A DNA stretch of 37,422 nt from Pirellulales bacterium (GCA_036267355.1 DATAWG010000107.1:1-37422), one strand, 5' to 3'; shown: positions 24,239 through 32,213, counted from the stretch's first letter. Notes: generated from the letters alone by a model not told the origin. Numbers and translations are program-made.

Positions 24239-25174
24239 TTAGGTATTGGCGCGCTGCTGCGGCTCCTCAGTCGTTCCCTTAGTCGTTGGTTGCTCTGCGG
24301 AAAACGCCAGCGGCAAGATGATGGAAAACGTGGAGCCGACTCCTGGCTCGCTTTTCACTTCGATCGTGCCGTTCAACAACTGCGCCAATTTCTTGCTCAG
24401 CGACAAGCCCAAGCCCGTGCCGCGGAATCGCTTTTGGATCGGCGAATCGACTTGCACGAAATCGTCGAAGATTGCGGACTGGTGTTCGAGGGCAATTCCG
24501 ATGCCGGTGTCGGCGACCGCAAACACGACTGTCTCATCGGCACCCCGTTTTGCGGTGACTCGGACTTCTCCCTGCGGCGTGAATTTCAACGCGTTGGAAA
24601 TGAAGTTGCGCAGGATTTGCGACAATTTCTTGTCGTCAGTATACACGCGGGGCAATCCGACCGGCTCTTCGAAAACCAGCGAAACGGCATCGGAAGTGAG
24701 CACGGGTCGAAACATGCCGCGCAATGCAGAAAACAGATCGACCAAATCGAACCAGGCGGGCGAAATCGTAATTCGCCCCGCTTCGATTTTGGCCAGATCG
24801 AGCAGGTCGCCGACCATTTCCGTCAACTCAAGGGCCGAGGTTTGAATAAACCCGACCTGTTTTTCCTGCTCCGGCGTGAGCGGGCCGTCCATGCGGTCGA
24901 GCAAGATCCGCGCGATGCTGCGAATCGAGCCCAGCGGCGTGCGAAACTCGTGGCTCATATACGACAGGAAGCGGCTTTTCAGTTCCGACGCTTGCCGTAG
25001 TCGCTCCGCCTGGTCGTCGAGTTCGGAATACAGTGCGACCACCCCTTTATTCGTTTCTGCAAGTTCTTCGCGAAGGCTCGCGATCTCCGCACCGCGCACG
25101 CGGAGTTCATCGAGATGCTTCGCGTGCGCCTCGCGAAGCTGGGCCAGTTCTTGATCAGGAGCGTCTTGAAACAT
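24239..25174 (-). CDS. Histidine kinase of the stressosome operon
   Basis: Encodes 311 residues from the ATG at 25172-25174; a longer open frame upstream is antisense-like shadow of the preceding gene. The N-terminus is a coiled coil (about 5-68, ending LYSELDDQAERLRQASELKSRF) with no sensor domain or membrane helix. HisKA follows with YMSHEFRTPLGSI (His75). HATPase_c has ILRNFISNALKFTPQG, VADTGIGIALEHQ and FRGTGLGLSLSKKLAQLL. Soluble kinases with a Thr-Asn-x-Gly-Val-Val-Ala-Leu-Tyr-x-Glu-Leu coiled coil are typical of operons with RsbR, RsbS, RsbT and RsbX-like genes. It begins 17 bases after the stop of the phosphatase gene. Its partner receiver is probably in the adjacent hybrid kinase. 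Confidence 0.92.
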   Translation of the reverse strand: MFQDAPDQELAQLREAHAKHLDELRVRGAEIASLREELAETNKGVVALYSELDDQAERLRQASELKSRFLSYMSHEFRTPLGSIRSIARILLDRMDGPLTPEQEKQVGFIQTSALELTEMVGDLLDLAKIEAGRITISPAWFDLVDLFSALRGMFRPVLTSDAVSLVFEEPVGLPRVYTDDKKLSQILRNFISNALKFTPQGEVRVTAKRGADETVVFAVADTGIGIALEHQSAIFDDFVQVDSPIQKRFRGTGLGLSLSKKLAQLLNGTIEVKSEPGVGSTFSIILPLAFSAEQPTTKGTTEEPQQRANT

Positions 25175-25191
25175 CGCTATCCGTTCCACCG

Positions 25192-26205
25192 CTACCGGAG
25201 GACTGCGACGGTGACATCGTCGCGGCCGCGTGTGAAATCTCGAAAAAGAATCGCTGCTATGACCGCCGGATGTCGCTGGGCCAGCCCCGGATACGCGGCC
25301 AGATTCCAGCGCGTTTGCAGTCCGTCGGAGTGCATCACCAGCAACCCGCAATGCGGCCAGTCGTATTCGATGTCGTGGACCGCGCGGATCTGCAGCCCGA
25401 GCGTGCCGTTGTGCGACACCAGTCCGCGGCCATCGGCGCCGCGATTGTCGAAAATGCTGCCGCAAACATTGCCGAAGCCGGAGTAATATAGCTTCCGCTC
25501 GGCGATATTGATGAGAGCCGCGGCCACGGCCGCCCCGCGCGTGGTGCGCAGCGGCTGATGCGCGGCTTGCAAAAATGCGGCGGGGCGCTGGAGTGGCTTG
25601 GCTTCGAAAACGCGAACCGCTTCGGCCGATGCTTCCGCAGCCAAGACGCCGTGGCCCAGGCCATCGGCGATCATGAACGTGGCCGTTGCGTCGCGAGCGA
25701 TGAAGCTCCAATTGTCGCCGCAAGCCGTCTCGCCGGGCGCGGCAACGCAGATGGCGCCATAGCGGATTGGGTCCTCGGAGGGATGCGTGCCGGCGGCGAA
25801 AATCCGAGCCATAATCACCGTTCCGGACGGCTGCGCCGAGTAGACATCGGACTCGGTCGCCAAGCGGCGGATCGCCCCCAGCCCCGTGCCGGCCGTGCCG
25901 CCGGTCGAATACCCGTCTTCGAAGCAACGGGCGACATTGGGCATTCCCGGGCCCCGATCGATCGCCAGCAGTTCGACGCCTACGTCGCTGCGATTGGAAT
26001 CCGGGCCGCGCATGGGCCGCAGCAACACTTTCCCGCCGACGGCGTGGCGATGGAGATTGTTCGCCATTTCCGTGGCCACGATCGCCACTCTTCCGCGATC
26101 GGCTTCGCCGAGCGATGTTTCCGCGGCGATGCGCGCGGCGATGCGCCGGGCCTCGCCCACGTGGCTAGCATCTTTCACTTCAACAACGGTGTGGCAGGCA
26201 GGCAT
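25192..26205 (-). CDS. ATPase-SpoIIE phosphatase fusion, RsbX-like
   Basis: Encodes 337 residues from the ATG at 26203-26205. Residues about 5-137 are a GHKL ATPase domain like RsbT/RsbW: the N-box Asn50 in EMANNLHRHA, DRGPGMPN (83-90), and GTAGTGLGAIRRL. Residues about 148-337 are a PP2C/SpoIIE phosphatase: GDNW (163-166), IADGLGHG (179-186) and GRDDVTVAVL at the end, with the metal-binding Asp residues in place. In stressosome systems RsbX removes phosphate from RsbS and RsbR to reset the complex; the fused kinase-like domain may bind the same substrates. The gene starts 8 bases after the RsbT stop and ends 17 bases before the kinase. Annotated elsewhere as 'ATP-binding SpoIIE family protein phosphatase'. 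Confidence 0.92.
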   Translation of the reverse strand: MPACHTVVEVKDASHVGEARRIAARIAAETSLGEADRGRVAIVATEMANNLHRHAVGGKVLLRPMRGPDSNRSDVGVELLAIDRGPGMPNVARCFEDGYSTGGTAGTGLGAIRRLATESDVYSAQPSGTVIMARIFAAGTHPSEDPIRYGAICVAAPGETACGDNWSFIARDATATFMIADGLGHGVLAAEASAEAVRVFEAKPLQRPAAFLQAAHQPLRTTRGAAVAAALINIAERKLYYSGFGNVCGSIFDNRGADGRGLVSHNGTLGLQIRAVHDIEYDWPHCGLLVMHSDGLQTRWNLAAYPGLAQRHPAVIAAILFRDFTRGRDDVTVAVLR

Positions 26206-26213
26206 TGCCGTCT

Positions 26214-26621
26214 CTATTTCCAGCGTGCGATGGTGACACGAGTCCCTTTGCCCGCTTGCGTGTCGATGTGGAATTCGTTGACGAGCCGCTTGGCGCCCGA
26301 CAAGCCGAGGCCGAGCCCTGTGCCCGAGGTCCAACCGTCGGTCATCGCCTGGGCGACATCGGGGATGCCGGGGCCTTCGTCTTCGAACGAGAGCCGCAGG
26401 CCGGCTCTTGTCCCTTCACGCAGAACGGCCCAATGCAACCGGCCGCCGCCGCCGTAAATCACGGTGTTGCGGGCCAGCTCGCTTGCCGCGGTGACCATCT
26501 TGGTTTGATCGACGAGGCTGAAGACCAACTCTTGCGTCAGTTTCCGCACCATTTGCCGGCAGACGACGATGTCGTGTTCGGTTTGCAAGGGCAGCGTGTC
26601 ACTCGTCGTGGCGGTGGCCAT
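26214..26621 (-). CDS. rsbT: RsbT-like serine/threonine kinase (anti-sigma regulatory factor family)
   Basis: Switch kinase of the stressosome: it phosphorylates RsbS and RsbR under stress, then leaves to activate a downstream partner. The 135-residue length equals Bacillus RsbT (133). GHKL motifs are present: the N-box ASELARNTVIYGGGG with Glu48 and Asn52, then DEGPGIPD (81-88), and SGTGLGLGLSGAKRLV (99-114). GGAG lies seven bases before the ATG. The start overlaps the last 23 bases of rsbS, which implies translational coupling and tight stoichiometry. No RsbU-type phosphatase with an RsbT-docking domain is visible here, so its activating target is unknown. Confidence 0.94.
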   Translation of the reverse strand: MATATTSDTLPLQTEHDIVVCRQMVRKLTQELVFSLVDQTKMVTAASELARNTVIYGGGGRLHWAVLREGTRAGLRLSFEDEGPGIPDVAQAMTDGWTSGTGLGLGLSGAKRLVNEFHIDTQAGKGTRVTIARWK

Positions 26622-26991
26622 TCACGCTCTCCTTGTCCGTCAATTCGGTCCGCAGCATTTGCATTCCGCGCTCGACGTTGAGCGCCGTGCGCACGCCGGT
26701 GAGCGTGAGGCCCAATTCCACGAGCGTGATGGCCACGGCCGGCTGCATGCCGACGACCACCGTATCGGCATCGAGAATCGACGACATGCCGGAGATATTG
26801 GCGATCATCCGCCCGATGAAGGAATCAACCATTTCCAGCGCCGAGATATCGATCAGCACGCCGCGAGCGCCCGATTTTTCGATCTTCGAGGTGAGATCGT
26901 CTTGGAGCGTGAGAGCAAGTTGATCGTGCATGTCGACCTGAATGGTCACCAGCAGGAACTCGCCCATCGGTAGAATCGGAATTCGGTCCAT
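26599..26991 (-). CDS. rsbS: RsbS-like STAS-domain stressosome scaffold
   Basis: Single STAS domain of 130 residues that forms the stressosome core with RsbR and sequesters RsbT. The start VPILPMGEF-like segment (RIPILPMGEFLLVTIQ) is typical of RsbS. The motif ISALEMVDSFIGRMI carries Ser57, which corresponds to the RsbT-phosphorylated Ser59 of Bacillus RsbS. AVAITLVELGLTLTGVRTALNVERGM matches the C-terminal helix region. GAGG lies five bases before the ATG. The frame extends about ten residues beyond the usual end and overlaps rsbT by 23 bases. Confidence 0.94.
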   Translation of the reverse strand: MDRIPILPMGEFLLVTIQVDMHDQLALTLQDDLTSKIEKSGARGVLIDISALEMVDSFIGRMIANISGMSSILDADTVVVGMQPAVAITLVELGLTLTGVRTALNVERGMQMLRTELTDKESVNGHRHDE

Positions 26992-27082
26992 ATCCGCCTC
27001 GCTAAGGATTTCTGCCCCACGGTGCTGAACCGCGGGGTTCGTGCTCGCAGGGTGAAGCCGCCGTCGCCATTGCCGCCACTGC

Positions 27083-27940
27083 TCAGACCTTGGCCTTGGT
27101 GATCGTGAAGCCCGTCTTTTTCAATGCCAAACTCAACGCATCCGCCAGGGTGGCCTTCGTGATGACGCCTTGCAGATCGACGCCCAAATGCACGATCGTT
27201 TGCGCGATCTGGGGGCGAATTCCGCTGATGATGCAATCGGCGCCCATCAAGCGAATCGCCGTGACGGTTTTCAACAGATGCTGCGCCACAAGCGTGTCGA
27301 CCATCGGCACGCCGGTGATATCGATGATCGCCAGCTCCGATCCGGTGTCGACGATCCGCTGCAGCAGCGATTCCATGACGATTTGCGTGCGGTTGCTATC
27401 GAGCGTGCCGATCATCGGCAGCGCTAATACGCCGTCCCAAAGCTTGACCACCGGCGTCGAGAGCTCGAGCATTTCGGTTTGCTGCCGGGCGATCACGTCT
27501 TCGCGGGTTCTTTGAAACGCCTTGACGGTGTGCAGCCCCAACTTGTCGAGCAGTTCCGTGGCCACCCACATCTCCGCGGCCAGCGCTTCGGGATCTTTGC
27601 CGAATTCTTTTTGCAGTCTGGCGAAGAGCGGCTTCTTGAAAGAAAAGATGAAGGTGGCCGTTTCGGCCAAATTAAAACCTTGCGCGACGCGCGAAAGCGA
27701 CATTTGATCGAGAAACTCCCGCAGCTTCATCCATTCAGGGCCTTCGATATGGCCCGGCTTGCCGTGCCGAATGGCTTCTTGCAATAGTTCGAGGAATTCC
27801 CGCGCCTGGCTGCGGAGCTCGGTTTCGGAGATCCGGCTGTCGGTCGCCAGGCCGTTCATCCCCTCCAGCCAGTCACCGAGCAATTCCGATTCGTATTTCT
27901 TGATGACGCCGTGCGTCTGGGTGCGAGATTGTTGTTCCAT
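27083..27940 (-). CDS. rsbR: RsbR-like stressosome sensor with C-terminal STAS domain
   Basis: Encodes 285 residues from the ATG at 27938-27940, with AAGGAAG five bases upstream. Residues 1-150 form an all-helical RsbRD-type N-terminal domain (YESELLGDWLEGMNG ... FLDQMSLSRVAQGFNLAETATFIFSFKKPLF). This domain is thought to protrude from the stressosome as the sensor turret. The C-terminal STAS domain (about 160-280) keeps both regulatory threonines: Thr162 in LELSTPVVKLWDG and Thr216 in ITGVPMVDTLVAQHLL, equivalent to Thr171 and Thr205 of Bacillus RsbRA. The N-terminal half is not a PAS domain and the stimulus is unknown. It is the first gene of the operon, with 91 bases before rsbS. Confidence 0.94.
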   Translation of the reverse strand: MEQQSRTQTHGVIKKYESELLGDWLEGMNGLATDSRISETELRSQAREFLELLQEAIRHGKPGHIEGPEWMKLREFLDQMSLSRVAQGFNLAETATFIFSFKKPLFARLQKEFGKDPEALAAEMWVATELLDKLGLHTVKAFQRTREDVIARQQTEMLELSTPVVKLWDGVLALPMIGTLDSNRTQIVMESLLQRIVDTGSELAIIDITGVPMVDTLVAQHLLKTVTAIRLMGADCIISGIRPQIAQTIVHLGVDLQGVITKATLADALSLALKKTGFTITKAKV

Positions 27941-28227
27941 GCCATCTTCCTTTAGGTTTGCGGTCCTGTCCAAGTATTGCTCTTCGGCTCCGAGCGCAAA
28001 CCGGCCGCGCTGCTTCCAGAATCCGGACTCTCACCGACCACCAAATCGCAGGGAGGTTTAGCGATCGGGATGTGGGCGTCGTACCATGAACCGGAAACCG
28101 CCGGCATGGTGCGAATGGCGTGCCAGTTTGAAGTGGTCAAGCTTACCGCTCAATGCCGCGGAGAACAACGACCCCGCGGCCGTGTTGGAATCTCGCCGCG
28201 TCAAGTTCTCCAGCGGCCTCGGCGAAG
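27941..28227. other. Upstream region of the stressosome operon
   Basis: A 287-base spacer before rsbR that should contain the operon promoter. The minus-strand frame over this region has no family signal. No convincing hexamers or operator repeats were found. Confidence 0.35.
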
Positions 28228-28566
28228 CTATGCGAAGCGGGTCAACAGCGCCAACGCCCCGATCGCCATCAGCAGACCGGCGATTTCGGTATAGCTCAAA
28301 GATTCGTGGAAAAACCCGGCGCCGATCGCGGTGAGCAAGACCACCATCGACACGGAATAGACCACGCTGATCGTCGCCAACTTGAGATGCTTCATCACAA
28401 ACAACCAGCCAAACGCAGTCGAGGCATAAACCGCAAAACCGGCATAGAACCATGGCGCGCGGAACGAATGCTCCTCGCGGCTCGCGAGCTTGAGAAAATA
28501 GTCGCCGAGCACTCCGACGACGCTAAACGCGATCGTCACCAACACGGCAAACGATTTGCTGTCCAT
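28228..28566 (-). CDS. EamA/SMR-like four-helix membrane transporter
   Basis: A 112-residue protein from the ATG at 28564-28566. It has four hydrophobic segments: AVLVTIAFSVVGVLGDYFLKLA, FYAGFAVYASTAFGWLFVM, TISVVYSVSMVVLLTAIGAGFF and IAGLLMAIGALALLTRFA. Single-repeat proteins of this size in the drug/metabolite transporter superfamily act as dimers (SMR) or are half-size EamA proteins. HFESLSYTEIAG-like HESLSYTEIAGLLMAIGA is the superfamily's end-of-repeat motif. The conserved Glu of EmrE-type SMR pumps in the first helix is not obvious, so an EamA-like role with unknown substrate is more likely than drug export. No clear ribosome binding site. Confidence 0.85.
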   Translation of the reverse strand: MDSKSFAVLVTIAFSVVGVLGDYFLKLASREEHSFRAPWFYAGFAVYASTAFGWLFVMKHLKLATISVVYSVSMVVLLTAIGAGFFHESLSYTEIAGLLMAIGALALLTRFA

Positions 28567-28605
28567 CGGCAATGCCAATCGGTGTCGAAGGGCGAGCAGA
28601 TCTCG

Positions 28606-28668
28606 ACCGGCGGCTAGCGCTTGCCGCCGACAGGAATTGCCGTGAGCGGCAAGGCGCTAGCCGCCGGT
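28606..28668. repeat. Long palindrome with 22-23-bp arms
   Basis: The left arm 28606-28627 starts ACCGGCGGCTAGCGC. The right arm 28646-28668 is its exact complement apart from one extra base, and the loop is 18 bases. It lies between the stop of the DUF1080 gene and the start of the EamA-like gene, so on the minus strand it is upstream of the DUF1080 stop-distal region and could end the EamA-side or DUF1080 transcript. Confidence 0.85.
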
Positions 28669-28691
28669 GTTTTCCGCGGCAACCTACCAGC

Positions 28692-29363
28692 CTACTCCAG
28701 CACGCGGATGCGGACGTTGCGGAAACCGAGGGGGCCGGTGTGGTTTTGCAAGCCGACGTGGCCGGTGGTCGCTTCCGGGCGGATGCCGGGATGCGTCGGA
28801 TATTTGGCCTTGTAATCGTCGAGATCGGCCTTGACGATTTCGTGGTCGTTGAGCGTCACTTTGACGTGCCGCTTGTCGCAGACGATATCGATCTTGCCCC
28901 ACTCGCCCGCCGGTTTGACGAACTCGCGCTTGGCGGCCACGACGTCGTAGACGCTTCCGCAATATTGCTCGGGATGAAGGTGGGCGTATTCCGGCGAAAG
29001 ATCATCGAGCAATTGAATCTCCATGCCCGTGTAGGAAGGATTGCCGATTTTGGCCGCATCGAGCGGAATTCGCAGGTAGACGCCGCTATTGCCCCCTTTT
29101 TCCATGCGATATTCGAGTTCCAACTCGAAGTTGGAATAGTCGGCAACGGTTTCGAGCGATGCGCCGCCCCCTTTGCCCTTGCAGTGAATCAATCCGTCGA
29201 CGACATCCCAATTTCCTTTCTTGCCATTGAATTCCTGCCAACCTTCGAGCGTCTTGCCGTCGAAGATGGTTTTCCATTCAGGTTCGGCAGCACTGGCCAT
29301 CGCGGACCACGAAGCCATAGCCAACACGATCAATAGCAGCGGAATCTTCGAGCGACGTCGCAT
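28692..29363 (-). CDS. DUF1080 (3-keto-disaccharide hydrolase) secreted protein
   Basis: Encodes 223 residues from the ATG at 29361-29363, with AGGAG ten bases upstream. A signal peptide (MRRRSKIPLLLIVLAMASWS, cut near Ala26) precedes one DUF1080 domain. That domain begins WKTIFDGKTLEGWQEFNGKK, continues FELELEYRMEKGGNSGVYLR and TGMEIQLLDD, and ends TGHVGLQNHTGPLGFRNVRI, all hallmarks of the family. The fold is a concanavalin-like beta sandwich. Characterised members cleave 3-keto-glycosides, and planctomycetes carry many copies, often for polysaccharide use. A much longer upstream extension of the frame is antisense-type shadow of the next gene. It is not in an obvious polysaccharide operon here. 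Confidence 0.94.
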   Translation of the reverse strand: MRRRSKIPLLLIVLAMASWSAMASAAEPEWKTIFDGKTLEGWQEFNGKKGNWDVVDGLIHCKGKGGGASLETVADYSNFELELEYRMEKGGNSGVYLRIPLDAAKIGNPSYTGMEIQLLDDLSPEYAHLHPEQYCGSVYDVVAAKREFVKPAGEWGKIDIVCDKRHVKVTLNDHEIVKADLDDYKAKYPTHPGIRPEATTGHVGLQNHTGPLGFRNVRIRVLE

Positions 29364-29506
29364 GGTGGGAATTCTCCTGGGCTGGAAGCGGAAACGTGAT
29401 GAATAAGCAAAACCGTTCGAATTCGAGCGGTCGAGCAACGGAGCCCGCAGCGCTTGCAAGGGAGTGGGAAACCGGCATCCTGCTGCACTATGCCAATGGT
29501 CTTGAA

Positions 29507-30652
29507 TTACAATCCACTCCGTCGCACGACTGATGGAAGCCACGTGCATAGATAGTATGCTCGCGGCGCCGTCAGATCCAAGAGGGCCGAAAGATCGAAT
29601 TTCGGACCACGGCTGAGAGCGGCCAAATCGCTGGAGGCGCTCGAGCCCAACAGCATTTCGTTCAACAGTCCCTTGGGGGCCGAGTATTTCACGACGCGAA
29701 CGCTGCCGGCTTCCAGGCCGTTCAAGCCGATCGCCTGATTCACCGCGTCGTCGATATAGCCGATCTTGTCGACCAAGTGGTCCGCGAGGGCTTGCTTGGC
29801 AGTGAAAACCTGGCCGGTCGCAAGCTTGTCGAGTTCCTCGGGATTCTTCTTGTACTCGGGGCGGCCCGATTTCACGATGTCCTTGAAATCGTCGAAGCTT
29901 TGGTCGACGAGCGTCTGCAAAATGTCGTGTTCCTGTTTGGCCAATTCCGGCGAAACCTTCCGCGTCGGACTGCCGATCAACTTCAGCGGATTGCTGATGA
30001 TCGAATCGTCGGTGATATCCCATTTCGTCAGCAGATCGGAAACATCGTAGTGCGGAATCACGACGCCGATCGAGCCGGTCCAGGTGGTCGGCTCGGCATA
30101 AATCGTGTCGGGCGTGTCGCCGACGGCCATCGACACATAATAGCCGCCGCTTGCCGCGAGGCCCCCCATGCTCACCACGAGCTTGATCTGCTTTTTCTTC
30201 GCCAGCTCGACGAGCAGGTGATACAGATAATTGCTGCCGGTGATCGTGCCGCCGGGGGAATCGACGCGGACGACGACCGCCTTCACGTCGGGGTCTTCGC
30301 GAGCCCGATCGATTTGCCATTTGGCGAAGCCATCTTGATGCTCGATGATGCCCTCGATCGTGATGATCGCGACCTTGTCCCTGGCGGTCTTCGAGTTGGA
30401 AACGAATTTCTCTTCGATATTCGGATTGGCTTGCATGTAGCTCGAATAGCTACCGTAGGTAAAGATAATGTAGAGCAACGCCAGGACGAACAGCGCCCAG
30501 CCAAGTCGTCCGCTCCACCGCCCCCAACCACGGCCGCTCGGCTCCAAAATAATCCGCATTGGCAATTCGCGGCGCGGCGGCTCGGTAACGACGGGTTGGC
30601 TCGGCGGAACGAAACCGCCGGGTTGATTCGGATTGGCGGGAATCGGCGACAT
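29507..30652 (-). CDS. sppA: Signal peptide peptidase SppA, short (36-kDa) type
   Basis: Membrane-bound serine protease that degrades cleaved signal peptides. From the ATG at 30650-30652 (AAGGA seven bases upstream) it has 381 residues. A 50-residue proline-rich cytoplasmic leader precedes one membrane helix (about 50-66). The S49 domain follows: AVVVRVDSPGGTITGS, then MGGLAASGGYYVSMAVGD with nucleophile Ser168, WTGSIGVVI, and NPLKLIGSPTRKVS with candidate base Lys224. FTAKQALADHLVDKIGY is the usual late motif. The last 45 residues (PKGLLNEMLLGSSASSDL ... TWLPSVVRRSGL) are typical of planctomycete forms. It diverges from the acyl-CoA dehydrogenase-like gene. Confidence 0.94.
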   Translation of the reverse strand: MSPIPANPNQPGGFVPPSQPVVTEPPRRELPMRIILEPSGRGWGRWSGRLGWALFVLALLYIIFTYGSYSSYMQANPNIEEKFVSNSKTARDKVAIITIEGIIEHQDGFAKWQIDRAREDPDVKAVVVRVDSPGGTITGSNYLYHLLVELAKKKQIKLVVSMGGLAASGGYYVSMAVGDTPDTIYAEPTTWTGSIGVVIPHYDVSDLLTKWDITDDSIISNPLKLIGSPTRKVSPELAKQEHDILQTLVDQSFDDFKDIVKSGRPEYKKNPEELDKLATGQVFTAKQALADHLVDKIGYIDDAVNQAIGLNGLEAGSVRVVKYSAPKGLLNEMLLGSSASSDLAALSRGPKFDLSALLDLTAPRAYYLCTWLPSVVRRSGL

Positions 30653-30892
30653 AAACTCGTCCTTCAGTGGGCGGAGCGTTTTTTTGAACTGGGCACTCGA
30701 TAGCCAATGTATAAGAAGAAGATGCTGCATGCCACTGCCGGCAGAGCGAAGAATCGCGCGAAATGGCCGCTGCCCGGAAGGTGCCCGGCGGCCTGACTCC
30801 AGATTTGCTAAACTGCACGATTACGAACCGCTTCCATTGCTGGGTGGCAGGGTTGCGCCAGCGCGTTGTCGCCGCTCGAAAGGCAGAGCCGC

Positions 30893-31993
30893 TTGAACGA
30901 ATCACGAACCAATCTCATCGCAGCACCCGATCAGCCGCAATTGGGAGCCTTATGCAGTGAATTGGCAGCCAAGGCGGCGGGGCTGGATTCCAAGCCGGAT
31001 TGGCCCGCCGAGCAGTTAGCGCTTTGCGCTCGGGCGGGCGTGTTTCGCTGGTTCGTGCCGGAATCGGTGGGCGGATTCGGTTGGAGCGAAGTCGACGTGC
31101 TCCGCGGCTATTTGCGGCTTAGCGCGGCGTGCCTCACCACGACATTCATTCTCACGCAATTCACCTCCGCTTGCCGAAGGATCGTCGATTCCGCCAATGC
31201 GCCCCTCGCCGACAACTGGCTGCCGGCTCTGCTCGACGGTTCGCATTTCACCACGGTTGGCATTTCGCACCTGACGACCAGCCGGCGGCATCTCGCGAAA
31301 CCGATCTTACTGGCCGAGGAAACTGCCGACGGATTTTTGCTCGACGGCCATAGCCCCTGGGTCACCGGCGCGGCGCATGCCGATGCCGTCGTGCTCGGCG
31401 CGACGCTGGCCGATGGCCGGCAAATTCTCGCACTATTGCCGACGGATTTGCCGGGCGTGTCGGTGCCGCCGGCGCTCGAGCTGGTGGGCCTGTCGGCAAG
31501 CTGCACCGGTCCGTTGCGATGCGAGCGCGTGCGGCTCGCTCGCGAATTTCTTTTGGCCGGCCCGGCGGAGAATGTCATGCACGGCAAAGCCGGCGCGAAC
31601 ACAGGCGGCCTGAATACCTCGGCCTTGGCGATCGGCCATGCCCGCGCCGCGATCGATTTTCTCATCGAGCAGGCAAAGGCCCGGCCGGAGCTTTTGGCGG
31701 CGATGTCGCAAAGCCTGGCCGAAGAACAGACCGAACTTGCTGCGAGCTTGCTGCGGCTGGCCGGCGGTGAAGCGGTGTGCACAAGCGAATCACTCCGTGC
31801 GCGGAGCAATAGCTTGGCCTTGCGGGCATCGCAGGCCGCGTTGGTCGCCGCGAAAGGGACAGGCTATGTCGTCGGCCATCCGGCCGGCCGCTGGTGCCGC
31901 GAAGCGCTGTTCTTCCTGGTATGGAGTTGCCCGCAACCGGTGAGCGCCGCCAATCTCTGCGAACTGGCCGGCCTCGAAAGCCTCGGCGATTGA
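30893..31993 (+). CDS. Acyl-CoA dehydrogenase family protein
   Basis: A FAD-dependent acyl-CoA dehydrogenase-fold protein of about 366 residues. I chose TTG 30893, with AAAGG nine bases upstream; a TTG at 30866 is the alternative. No ATG fits. The N-terminal helical domain has AGVFRWFVPESVGGFGWSEV near residue 45. The middle beta domain has GFLLDGHSPWVTGAAHADAVV and LPGVSVPPALELVGLSASCTG. The C-terminal helices (NTSALAIGHARAAIDFLIEQA ... SQAALVAAKGTGYVVGHPAGRWCREALFFL) match the family. It is somewhat short, and the usual catalytic Glu could not be placed with certainty, so substrate and even dehydrogenase activity remain open. The hydroxylase-like branch of this fold is an alternative. Confidence 0.82.
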   Translation: MNESRTNLIAAPDQPQLGALCSELAAKAAGLDSKPDWPAEQLALCARAGVFRWFVPESVGGFGWSEVDVLRGYLRLSAACLTTTFILTQFTSACRRIVDSANAPLADNWLPALLDGSHFTTVGISHLTTSRRHLAKPILLAEETADGFLLDGHSPWVTGAAHADAVVLGATLADGRQILALLPTDLPGVSVPPALELVGLSASCTGPLRCERVRLAREFLLAGPAENVMHGKAGANTGGLNTSALAIGHARAAIDFLIEQAKARPELLAAMSQSLAEEQTELAASLLRLAGGEAVCTSESLRARSNSLALRASQAALVAAKGTGYVVGHPAGRWCREALFFLVWSCPQPVSAANLCELAGLESLGD

Positions 31994-32213
31994 CGAGGAT
32001 CACCCGTTACATGGTTGCCGTGCCCACTACCTTGAAGGGGGCATGTGAATCGCCGAATCGCTCGGCCCACGTATGCCCACGCCGAGCCGTGGCACGCCGG
32101 GCCGGATGGTGTTTCTGGCGGCCGCCGCGGGCCCAAACAAACCTTGGGAGCCGCTGCCGGCTTATCGTGGTAATCCTGCAGTTGGGTCTGATACAGCCAC
32201 AAGGTGGATATGG

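Noticed and set aside
25175-25927. Upstream extension of the stressosome kinase frame
   Set aside because: The extension overlaps the phosphatase gene in another frame and has shadow composition. The true start at 25174 follows the phosphatase stop by 17 bases.
29400-29510. GTTCGAATTCGAGC considered as a tRNA T-arm
   Set aside because: No acceptor or anticodon stem of the right spacing could be found around it.
29364-30320. Upstream extension of the DUF1080 frame through sppA
   Set aside because: The extension is an out-of-frame reading of sppA. The DUF1080 signal peptide begins at 29363 with its own AGGAG.
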